Shown here in pieces: positions 41,601-53,100 of a stretch of DNA of 64,000 bases. Under the pieces are notes generated by a model. That model was not told the DNA's origin, did no database searches, and saw only the letters and a program-made list of their open reading frames with translations. Where the stretch lies: assembly GCF_021462225.1 (NCBI RefSeq), contig NC_061805.1, forward strand, positions 53,078,395 to 53,142,394, in the 5' to 3' direction. Every line of letters starts with the position of its first letter. The stretch's first letter is position 1. Position numbers and translations under genes: made by a program. This stretch comes from Girardinichthys multiradiatus (Eukaryota > Chordata > Actinopteri > Cyprinodontiformes > Goodeidae).

Positions 41601-44600
41601 ACAGGGAAGAGGGGCAAAGAGAGGGGGAGACATTCGGCACAGCCACACCGAGGACTATAGCCTCTGCTCCTGGTCGCATGCTTATTATCCCCTGCACCAC
41701 CAGCCCTCAGATAAATATTTTTACGTACAGTTACTATACTGTGTCATTTAGTGAGGCGCAGATCAGAAACGTCAGAAACATCGAAGCAGACTTGTGTTAT
41801 AAAAGCTAGCTTAAACAGGACCCGCAGCATCACTCTTCAAGTCGCATATGTCCAAATATTCCCCTTTTTAAGTACAAATTAAAAAATCACAAACATGATT
41901 GCACAGGATAAAGATTCAGCGTTATAAATTCAATGTCTAAAAAATGTCTGATTCTAATGAGACTATTTTACTTCTATAAAAATGAATCTGGATAAGATGT
42001 CGTGTTGTTAACAGAACTGAGCTGCTCTGACTTTCCGTCAACCCTGACGCTTTAAAGAGTGACACTAAGGAGGACTCTGTCCTACTAAAATGCACCTATA
42101 GGAACTAATAGAGCAATCAGAGTCTGATGATGTGTTTTCACTGCATGTCAAATGTGTTTTAGGATTTTTAGCTAATTCTGTATTACTCATTGTATGCTGT
42201 GCTAAAACTGGATCATCGGTCATGACTGAAATTTATGCCCAAATATTTGACTCCAGGCTAGAACAATTCTGTATATTTTCATCTCTGAGAAAAAAATGTG
42301 AATAAATCTTGGTTTGAAATGTTATTTAGTCTAGAACTAGAGCTTAAAGCTGAACCCCAACGTGATGCTCGCTACAAACTGTTTTCATTTGGTGTTCAGT
42401 GTGTGAGTGACCTCACTAACCCTCCGTCTAATCCCACGCCGCCCTGCAGGCCAACAGAGGGATTACAGGCTGCCAGAGGAGGAGACAGGGGTGGTGACAG
42501 AGGGGGTGGGGACAGAGGGGGTGGAGACACCACCCGCTGAGGCTCTGGAGATGAAACGGACAACCCTCCAGCTCCAACCATGCCTCCAGGGTGGACAAGG
42601 GCTGCCGACACGTCTCTGAGGATCCGAGGAAGTGGGGCGAGCTTCGACAGACACGACTGCAGACAGACAGGTGGAGTCAGTGGGTGGGTGAGGAAACCAA
42701 AGAGAGCAAATGGGAAGAAGAGTTACCTATCAATCAGGTCTGTTACCTGCTGCCAGATGATTAGTTACATTGTGTTCCCTCATTTCTCTAGTCCCTCCAC
42801 TACCTGCATGATCTGTCTGTCTCTTACATGGATACTCAGGTGTGTTACCTGGTCGAGCTCGGTCAGCAGAGTGTGTAAGCTGCTCAGCTCTCTGCCGAGG
42901 TCAATGTAGCCGTCAAAGCCAGCGGTGTGGTTCAGCCCGTCAGGGTTTGAGATCTCCTGCAGGAAACGCTGCATGCTGCTCCACTGACGCTCCACAAAGT
43001 CATTCATGAACAGCATGTACTCCTCCTTCGTGCCAAACCTGCAGCAACAGGCGAGACTGGTCACGTGGACAGGTACCAGGTGTAAATAGGACAACATATA
43101 CAGGCACTTTCACAATAAAAGCGTCCATGGTCCTCAATCCTTGACTGAATGAAACTTCTGTCCCAGAATTAAACACAATAATAAAAACAAACAATATAAA
43201 CCAATAAAAGACACGTGCACATTAAACAATAAAATAAATTCAGTTTCATCTATCTGATTTTCTACACCTGGTTAATCTTCGCAGGCTCACCAGGAGGTGC
43301 TGCCTGCTTCCAGTGAGTGAGAGGCAGACGACACCCTGGACATGTTGCCCGTCCAGACACATCAACACAGACGCACAACCATGCATGCACCACCGAACCT
43401 GACAGTTTATTGGGCTGTGGGAGCAGCTGGAGTACCCAGAGAGATCCCACCCTCCAAGGAGATAACATGAAAACTCCACCCAAAAAGGCTCCGCCCAAAG
43501 TTTTCAACCCAGGACTTTCTTACTGCAGACAACAGTGCTAAGAACTGCACCTGAAAGCAGCCCTCAGCCAGGCTCGTTAATATTAAAAGCATTGAGACCT
43601 GTAAGAGCCAATTAATGGCTGATTCACTGGAATAATTAAATGGGTTAAAAAATTGGGAAAACATACATTTCTGTTGTTAAAATTGTAATTTAATTTACAT
43701 TTTGAAACACTTATGTTAAAAGCATAGAATATAGAAATGTGAATTTCTAATGTGCATATTTGTATTTTGAGCTTCCTGCACACTGTAACGCCTCATGTAG
43801 TTTTTTTTGTACGTGAATATGATAATTGAAGAATCAGATATGCTGGAAGCAACACAGTTTTTTTCCATGTTAATTTTGTTTTTTAATAAACATCTCTTTT
43901 TAAAGAATATGATCTGGTAGTGCTCGTGTTTCAAATGCCTGTTGCTGGACTGATTGCTAAAAGCGGTACAGAAGAATTAAAAGGAACCAGAGTGCTGCTC
44001 AAGACCCTTCAAATTAAAAGCCTCCAGGGTCCTACACATTAAAAGCCTAACGTACTTGCTGAAGTTGGCAAGATTCTGGATGACTTTGGCGATCAGGGTT
44101 AGGGTTCTTGCAGTGCGTTCGTCGGGGTACTCCTGTGTGAGATCAAACAGTGAGGGTGACATCACAGCTGGGCACAGGAAGCGTAGAAACAACGAGGCGC
44201 TGATGAGGCGCTCGCTGATATCTGGTCGCCCCCGATTACTGCACTCCTGACGCCATGACGCAAACACCTCCTTCAGCTCCCGTGGGAAGACCCTGAGTGG
44301 GCAGAGCAAGTCAATCACTTAAGTCAACACAGATACAAATTGTATGTGGAGCTTCGCTCACCTGTATGCACCTATTCTCACCTGTATGAGTCAAGGATCT
44401 TGCAGAAGGCCAGTTCGCAGCACATCCTTAGGTTGGCCTGATGCTCAGCGAGGTCACAGGCCGCACAGCGAGATGGGTCGACCTCACAGTTCTCATCGGA
44501 CTCATATAGAGCTTTGATGAACTCACCTGGATGCAGAAACACAGCATTTAGATGACCTCACCTGAACATCTGAAAGAATTAAACAGCTCACACTGGGTGT

Positions 44601-46587
44601 TGGTACCTAGGGCGTCCTGCAAGTACTTCTGTCCAATCAGCTTCAGGTATTCCTCGATACTCTTCGTGGCCAGAGTGTTCTCTCTAAAGATCAGCTGATC
44701 ATTGTCACGGCAACGGTCCACCTCAGACATCATCAGGTCTGTCAAGAAGTCCTGAAGGAAAGCACAAAAGGTCAAAGTAGGTGGAGACAGATGGGATGCG
44801 AGGAGGAGGTAGGTGTGGTTATAAAGAGTGGGCGGAGCTACCTTGGCCTTGCCCGTGCTGTGCAGGATGTGCACTAGTGCAGCAGCCAGCTCCTCCTTGG
44901 CCCTCAGACTGATAGAGGCTTCCAGGGTGGAGCAGAGCAGCAGGTAGTTGGCGCTGATGTATTCAGCAAACTCTTTGTACTGCTCCATCGGCAGGATGAT
45001 GATACTCTGATACCGAGCCTTGATCCGGACCGTAGGAACTGACGACTTTGCTGGGATCAGGCAGGAGAAGGCAGGTTATTGTACTACACTATAAAACATC
45101 TGGAAACAGCAGCCCTGAGGATCATCCAGCTGTTCCAGGTAAATAACAGGTGAACATCCTGGTTGATTCAATCACTTCAGGATTTATTTAACTAGATGTT
45201 ATGTACAGATAGAAAAACTTTTTATCCAGTTTGAATAAATAACTGAATCTGACTGAACTGTTCAATGGTTACGATTAATAGGGATGTATGAACCTGACTT
45301 TATGAAGAACCTTGAGACGACATGTGTTGTGAACTGGCGCTTTATAAATAAACTGAATAGATTCACACCTGTTCAGGTGTTCCTTCTTGAAAAATGAATA
45401 AGAACAGTCTCCAGGGTCTTTAATTTGGTTTTTCTTCACACGCAGACAGCTGGGTGAACACCAGAGAGCTGATTCCAGAGGTTTACAAGATGTAGACCTA
45501 CAGACCAGACCAGGACCCTGTCCAGAACCAGTTCTGGGATGAGCTGCGGTCTACGTACCTCTGAGCGTACTGGGCGTGCTCACTGAGTACCACTTCTCCA
45601 CCAGCTGCCTGCCCGTCACCGTGGCTGCAGGGATGTTGACGAGGCCGACGTAGCTGCTCTTGTCCTTTTTCCTTTTTCGGTCCGTGTCCTTGTACAGGTG
45701 CAGCGTGATGGAGGAGACGGACGGCAGGCTGCTGAAGTCAAAGCGCTCACCCCAGAAGATGTTGTCTGTCTTCAGCTTGCAGGAGGTCCGAGCATACAGA
45801 CTGTCATCCAGGCACAGCTCACAGAAGTACCTGCAGTAAGACAGCCTGCTGTAGAACCGTCTGGGAGTTACTGTCAGGACCAGAAGCGGGACCAGAATCT
45901 TACCGTTTCTTAGCGGGCAGGTCTTTGGCCTCAATCACCCACACCGTCAGGACGTTCTCCACCCGCCGACTGTTGTCCTTGTTGGGGTGGACGGCTCGCC
46001 GCAGGTTCTCCATCCATTTGTCTCGTTCTGCCGCTGAACGGCACGAGAAGCACTTGGTGCCAGTAGAGGTTGTTACCTAGGAGATAGAGGCGGGATCATC
46101 AGGGTAATACAGCAGAACCACAGTAGCACTGTATGGGTAATTTCAATTCAATTCAGTTCAGTTTAATTTTATAGCGCTAATTCACAACACATGTCGTCTC
46201 AAGGTTCTTCACAACAGTCAGGTTCATACATTCCAATTAATACTAATTATCCAACGGTCACATTCAGTTATTTATTCAAATTGGATAAAAAGGTTTTCTA
46301 GTCCTACACAGATTTTTTACTAGTGCTCTGTTTAAGTACTACGGCAGTACTACAGTAGTACTGTATGTACACTAGTGCTCTATGTGAGTACTATGGAAGT
46401 ACTATAGTAGTACAGTACTACAATACTAGTGGTGGGCATCACCTCGAAGCAGTAGTCCTGTCCCAGCAGGGACGAGTGAACGGGTTTGATGATCACTGAT
46501 TGGTCCATTCTGAGCTCCAGAGATGACACGCAGCCGGTGCTTAGCAACGACTCCTGGCTACCACAACGCAGCCGCCGCATCACACAC
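35625..46587 (-). CDS. dab2ip: DAB2-interacting protein (AIP1), RasGAP; 5' exon(s) not found
   Basis: RasGAP scaffold that restrains Ras, NF-kB and PI3K signalling and promotes ASK1 signalling. Exons: 46587-46443, 46076-45904, 45830-45559, 45050-44842, 44751-44607, 44526-44382, 44292-44056, 43038-42852, 42656-42421, 39034-38943, 38854-38378, 38296-38028, 36819-36706, 36635-36513, 36425-36346, 36263-36176, 35795-35625. All phases agree; 1,053 residues are encoded. Order: PH ([18 protein letters not shown], then [20 protein letters not shown]), C2 ([15 protein letters not shown]), GAP ([17 protein letters not shown] with the arginine finger, [34 protein letters not shown]), proline-rich region ([10 protein letters not shown]), coiled coil, and end [13 protein letters not shown]. 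These match DAB2IP rather than SYNGAP1 or RASAL2. The N-terminal residues before [13 protein letters not shown] lie on exons upstream, perhaps beyond the satellite or the window. Confidence 0.96.
37495..37516. repeat. Short interstitial telomere-like repeat (CTAACC)n
   Basis: About three and a half CTAACC units inside a dab2ip intron; too short to suggest a chromosome fusion. Confidence 0.75.
39202..39440 (-). repeat. Common teleost interspersed repeat, copy B
   Basis: Reverse complement of the repeat at 15125-15400, including GATAGAAAAACTTTTTATTC and GAGGTTTCTTCCTGTTAAAA. It lies in the large dab2ip intron between exons at 42421 and 39034. Confidence 0.7.
39441..42420. other. Large dab2ip intron, rest
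   Basis: No gene is recognised. A second copy of a short repeat (41937-41982) matches 7612-7660. A run of about 13 C lies near 40147. Confidence 0.45.
45205..45360 (+). repeat. Common teleost interspersed repeat, 3' part, copy C
   Basis: It contains GATAGAAAAACTTTTTATCC, shared with 15125-15400, and continues to CCTTGAGACGACATGTGTTG and a TAAATAAACTGAAT end. It is the inverted partner of 46143-46305. Confidence 0.75.
46143..46305 (-). repeat. Common teleost interspersed repeat, 3' part, copy D
   Basis: Reverse complement of 45205-45360 (AACACATGTCGTCTCAAGGT, then CAGTTATTTATTCAAATTGG). The two copies face each other across two dab2ip exons. Confidence 0.75.
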
Positions 46588-47114
46588 CTGAAATTCACAC
46601 AGCTTGTTAGAGGACAGGTATCTGCTCTGTTGCCTCCTGCTGGGGGTTTTGTGCTGGTGCCCTGCTCCAGCAACGCGGACCCTGGACAGCTCACACTGGT
46701 GAGCTGTCCAGGGTCCCTTCAGTACTCCAAGAACATTGACTGTTTACTGTGTTTGGTTTGGTGTGACACTGATCTCAGGGTTCTACTGTCTCAGTTATGT
46801 TAGTATGTTAGTTGCCTTATTTTAGTGATTGGGATCAGTATTCTGCTGACTGATCAGTGAGCTGCAGATGTTTACTGTATCATTGTTTCCCTGAAGAACC
46901 AGCAGCCGGGTTTCCCTGAACTGATTTAAATCAGAACAAAGAAGGTATAGTTAGTTAATACTGAAGATTAAAGGAAAGGTTCTGAATATGTTCTCCGACA
47001 CTAAAACTAATCAGTGATGCAGAAAAGCTTTGGATTATAGGACCAGAACAAGTTTAACTGCTGGAAGTTACTTTAAAGGCTTACATTGCATACAGTAAGT
47101 GATGTTAGAACAAC

Positions 47115-50100
47115 AAGCTGGACTAACTCTGAGCTGGACTAACTCTGAGCTGGACTGGCTCTGAGCTGGACTAACTCTGAGCTGGACTAACTCTGAGCTG
47201 GACTAACTCTGAGCTGGACTAACTGAGCTGGACTAACTCTGAGCTGGACTAACTGAGCTGGACTAACTCTGAGCTGGACTAACTCTGAGCTGGACTAACT
47301 CTGAGCTGGACTAACTCTGAGCTGGACTAACTCTGAGCTGGTCTAACTCTGAGCTGGACTGGCTCTGAGCTGGTCTAATTGAGCTGGACTAACTCTGAGC
47401 TGGACTAACTCTGAGCTGGACTAACTCTGAGCTGGACTAACTCTGAGCTGGACTAACTCTGAGCTGGACTGGCTCTGAGCTGGACTAACTCTGAGCTGGA
47501 CTAATTCTGAGCTGGACTAACTCTGAGCTGGACTAACTCTGAGCTGGACTAACTCTGAGCTGGACTAACTCTGAGCTGGACTGGCTCTGAGCTGGACCGG
47601 CTCTGAGCTGGACTAACTCTGAGCTGGTCTAACTCTGAGCTGGACTAACTCTGAGCTGGACTAACTCTGAGCTGGACTGGCTCTGAGCTGGACTAACTCT
47701 GAGCTGGTCTAACTCTGAGCTGGACTAACTCTGAGCTGGACTAACTCTGAGCTGGACTAACTCTGAGCTGGACTGGCTCTGAGCTGGACTGACTCTGAGC
47801 TGGTCTAACTGAGCTGGACTAACTCTGAGCTGGACTAACTCTGAGCTGGACTAACTCTGAGCTGGTCTAACTCTGAGCTGGACTGGCTCTGAGCTGGTCT
47901 AACTGAGCTGGACTAACTCTGAGCTGGACTAACTCTGAGCTGGACTAACTCTGAGCTGGACTAACTCTGAGCTGGACTGGCTCTGAGCTGGACTAACTCT
48001 GAGCTGGACTAATTCTGAGCTGGACTAACTCTGAGCTGGACTAACTCTGAGCTGGACTAACTCTGAGCTGGACTAACTCTGAGCTGGACTAACTCTGAGC
48101 TGGACTGGCTCTGAGCTGGACCGGCTCTGAGCTGGACTAACTCTGAGCTGGACTAACTCTGAGCTGGTCTAACTCTGAGCTGGACTAACTCTGAGCTGGA
48201 CTGGCTCTGAGCTGGACTAACTCTGAGCTGGTCTAACTCTGAGCTGGACTAACTCTGAGCTGGACTAACTCTGAGCTGGTCTAACTCTGAGCTGGACTAA
48301 CTCTGAGCTGGACTAACTCTGAGCTGGTCTAACTCTGAGCTGGACTAACTCTGAGCTGGACTGGCTCTGAGCTGGTCTAACTGAGCTGGACTAACTCTGA
48401 GCTGGACTAACTCTGAGCTGGACTAACTCTGAGCTGGACTAACTCTGAGCTGGACTGGCTCTGAGCTGGTCTAACTGAGCTGGACTAACTCTGAGCTGGA
48501 CTAACTCTGAGCTGGACTAACTCTGAGCTGGACTAACTCTGAGCTGGACTAACTCTGAGCTGGACTGGCTCTGAGCTGGACTAACTCTGAGCTGGACTAA
48601 TTCTGAAATGGACTAACTCTGAGCTGGACTAACTCTGAGCTGGACTAACTCTGAGCCGGTCTAACTCTGAGCTGGACTAACTCTGAGCTGGACTAACTCT
48701 GAGCTGGTCTAACTCTGAGCTGGACTAACTCTGAGCTGGACTGGCTCTGAGCTGGTCTAACTGAGCTGGACTAACTCTGAGCTGGACTAACTCTGAGCTG
48801 GACTAACTCTGAGCTGGACTAACTCTGAGCTGGACTGGCTCTGAACTGGACTAACTCTGAGCTGGACTAATTCTGAAATGGACTAACTCTGAGCTGGACT
48901 AACTCTGAGCTGGACTAACTCTGAGCTGGACTAACTCTGAGCTGGTCTAACTCTGAGCTGGACTGGCTCTGAGCTGGTCTAACTGAGCTGGACTAACTCT
49001 GAGCTGGACTAACTCTGAGCTGGACTAACTCTGAGCTGGACTGGCTCTGAGCTGGTCTAACTGAGCTGGACTAACTCTGAGCTGGACTAACTCTGAGCTG
49101 GACTAACTCTGAGCTGGACTAACTCTGAGCTGGACTAACTCTGAGCTGGACTGGCTCTGAGCTGGACTAACTCTGAGCTGGACTAATTCTGAAATGGACT
49201 AACTCTGAGCTGGACTAACTCTGAGCTGGACTAACTCTGAGCTGGACTAACTCTGAGCTGGACTGGCTCTGAGCTGGTCTAACTGAGCTGGACTAACTCT
49301 GAGCTGGACTAACTCTGAGCTGGACTAACTCTGAGCTGGACTAACTCTGAGCTGGACTGGCTCTGAGCTGGACAGGCTCTGAGCTGGACTAATTCTGAGC
49401 TGGATTAACTCTGAGCTGGACTAACTCTGAGCTGGACTAATTCTGAGCTGGACTAACTCTGAGCTGGACTAACTCTGAGCTGGACTAACTCTGAGCTGGA
49501 CTAATTCTGAGCTGGACTAACTCTGAGCTGGACTAACTTTGAGCTGGACTAACTCTGAGCTGGACTGGCTCTGAGCTGGACTGGCTGTGAGCTGGACTAA
49601 CTCTGAGCTGGACTAATTCTGAGCTGGACTAACTCTGAGCTGGACTAACTCTGAGCTGGACTAACTCTGAGCTGGACTAACTCTGAGCTGGACTGGCTCT
49701 GAGCTGGACCGGCTCTGAGCTGGACTAACTCTGAGCTGGACTAACTCTGAGCTGGTCTAACTCTGAGCTGGACTAACTCTGAGCTGGACTAAGTCTGAGC
49801 TGGACTAACTCTGAGCTGGACTAACTCTGAGCTGGACTGGCTCTGAGCTGGACCGGCTCTGAGCTGGACTAACTCTGAGCTGGACTAACTCTGAGCTGGA
49901 CTGGCTCTGAGCTGGTCTAACTGAGCTGGACTAACTCTGAGCTGGACTAACTCTGAGCTGGACTAACTCTGAGCTGGACTGGCTCTGAGCTGGACTAACT
50001 CTGAGCTGGACTAATTCTGAGCTGGACTAATTCTGAGCTGGACTGGCTCTGAGCTGGACTAATTCTGAGCTGGACTAACTCTGAGCTGGACTAATTCTGA

Positions 50101-53100
50101 GCTGGACTGGCTCTGAGCTGGACTAACTTTGAGCTGGACTGGCTCTGAGCTGGACTAACTCTGAGCTGGACTAACTCTGAGCTGGACTGGCTCTGAGCTG
50201 GTCTAACTCTGAGCTGGACTAACTCTGAGCTGGACTGGCTCTGAGCTGGACTAACTCTGAGCTGGACTAACTCTGAGCTGGACTAATTCTGAGCTGGACT
50301 AACTCTGAGCTGGACTAACTTTGAGCTGGACTAACTGAGCTGGACTGGCTCTGAGCTGGACTGGCTCTGAGCTGGACTAACTCTGAGCTGGACTAATTCT
50401 GAGCTGGACTAACTCTGAGCTGGACTAACTCTGAGCTGGACTGGCTCTGAGCTGGACTGGCTCTGAGCTGGACTAACTCTGAGCTGGACTGGCTCTGAGC
50501 TGGTCTAACTCTGAGCTGGACTAACTCTGAGCTGGACTAACTCTGAGCTGGACTGGCTCTGAGCTAGACCGGCTCTGAGCTGGACTAACTCTGAGCTGGA
50601 CTAACTCTGAGCTGGTCTAACTCTGAGCTGGACTAACTCTGAGCTGGACTAAGTCTGAGCTGGACTAACTCTGAGCTGGACTAACTCTGAGCTGGACTAA
50701 CTCTGAGCTGGACTAACTCTGAGCTGGTCTAACTCTGAGCTGGACTAACTCTGAGCTGGACTGGCTCTGAGCTGGTCTAACTGAGCTGGACTAACTCTGA
50801 GCTGGTCTAACTCTGAGCTGAACTAACTCTGAGCTGGACTAACTCTGAGCTGGTCTAACTCTGAGCTGGACTAACTCTGAGCTGGACTAACTCTGAGCTG
50901 GACTAACTCTGAGCTGGTCTAACTCTGAGCTGGACTAACTCTGAGCTGGACTGGCTCTGAGCTGGTCTAACTGAGCTGGACTAACTCTGAGCTGGACTAA
51001 CTCTGAGCTGGACTAACTCTGAGCTGGACTAACTCTGAGCTGGACTAATTCTGAGCTGGACTAACTCTGAGCTGGACTAATTCTGAGCTGGTCTAACTGA
51101 GCTGGACTAACTCTGAGCTGGACTAACTCTGATTTGTACTAACTCTGAGCTGGACTGGCTCTGAGCTGGACTGGCTCTGAGCTGGACTGGCTCTGAGCTG
51201 GTCTAACTGAGCTGGACTAACTCTGAGCTGGACTAACTCTGAGCTGGACTAACTCTGAGCTGGTCTAACTCTGAGCTGGACTGGCTCTGAGCTGGTCTAA
51301 CTGAGCTGGACTAACTCTGAGCTGGACTAACTCTGAGCTGGACTAATTCTGAGCTGGACTAACTCTGAGCTGGACTAATTCTGAGCTGGACTAACTCTGA
51401 GCTGGACGAACTCTGAGCTGGACTAACTCTGAGCTGGACTGGCTCTGAGCTGGACTAACTCTGAGCTGGTCTAACTCTGAGCTGGACTAACTCTGAGCTA
51501 GACTAACTCTGAGCTGGTCTAATTGAGCTGGTCTAACTCTGAGCTGGACTAACTCTGAGCTGGACTGGCTCTGAGCTGGACTAACTCTGAGCTGGTCTAA
51601 CTCTGAGCTGGACTAACTCTGAGCTGGACTGGCTCTGAGCTGGACTAACTCTGAGCTGGACTGGCTCTGAGCTGGTCTAACTCTGAGCTGGACTAACTCT
51701 GAGCTGGACTAACTCTGAGCTGGACTGGCTCTGAGCTGGACTAACTCTGAGCTGGACTAATTCTGAGCTGGACTAATTCTGAGCTGGACTGGCTCTGAGC
51801 TGGACTAATTCTGAGCTGGACTAACTCTGAGCTGGACTAATTCTGAGCTGGACTGGCTCTGAGCTGGACTAACTCTGAGCTGGACTGGCTCTGAGCTGGA
51901 CTAACTCTGAGCTGGACTAACTCTGAGCTGGACTTGCTCTGAGCTGGTCTAACTCTGAGCTGGACTAACTCTGAGCTGGACTGGCTCTGAGCTGGACTAA
52001 CTCTGAGCTGGACTGGCTCTGAGCTGGACTAACTCTGAGCTGGACTAACTCTGAGCTGGACTGGCTCTGAGCTGGTCTAACTCTGAGCTGGACTAACTCT
52101 GAGCTGGTCTAACTCTGAGCTGGACTAACTCTGAGCTGGACTGGCTCTGAGCTGGATTAACTCTGAGCTGGACTAACTCTGAGCTGGACTGGCTCTGAGC
52201 TGGACTGGCTCTGAGCTGGACTAACTCTGAGCTGGTCTAACTCTGAGCTGGACTGGCTCTGAGCTGGTCTAACTGAGCTGGACTAACTCTGAGCTGGATT
52301 AACTCTGAGCTGGACTAACTCTGAGCTGGTCTAACTCTGAGCTGGACTAACTCTGAGCTAGACTAACTCTGAGCTGGTCTAATTGAGCTGGACTAACTCT
52401 GAGCTGGACTAACTCTGAGCTGGACTGGCTCTGAGCTGGACTAACTCTGAGCTGGACTAATTCTGAGCTGGACTAATTCTGAGCTGGACTGGCTCTGAGC
52501 TGGACTAATTCTGAGCTGGACTAACTCTGAGCTGGACTAATTCTGAGCTGGACTGGCTCTGAGCTGGACTAACTCTGAGCTGGACTGGCTCTGAGCTGGA
52601 CTAACTCTGAGCTGGACTAACTCTGAGCTGGACTTGCTCTGAGCTGGTCTAACTCTGAGCTGGACTAACTCTGAGCTGGACTGGCTCTGAGCTGGACTAA
52701 CTCTGAGCTGGACTGGCTCTGAGCTGGACTAACTCTGAGCTGGACTAACTCTGAGCTGGACTGGCTCTGAGCTGGTCTAACTGAGCTGGACTAACTCTGA
52801 GCTGGTCTAACTCTGAGCTGGACTAACTCTGAGCTGGACTAACTCTGAGCTGGACTGGCTCTGAGCTGGACTAACTCTGAGCTGGACTAATTCTGAGCTG
52901 GACTAATTCTGAGCTGGACTGGCTCTGAGCTGGACTAATTCTGAGCTGGACTAACTCTGAGCTGGACTAATTCTGAGCTGGACTGGCTCTGAGCTGGACT
53001 AACTCTGAGCTGGACTGGCTCTGAGCTGGACTAACTCTGAGCTGGACTAACTCTGAGCTGGACTTGCTCTGAGCTGGTCTAACTCTGAGCTGGACTAACT

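Noticed and set aside
42298..42619. Plus-strand open frames with Gly/Asp repeats
   Set aside because: They are antisense to the dab2ip proline-rich exon.
35625..46587. SYNGAP1 or RASAL2 identity for the RasGAP gene
   Set aside because: The C-terminal end [13 protein letters not shown], the RRIDQPPPP run and the SYSEPNE segment match DAB2IP.
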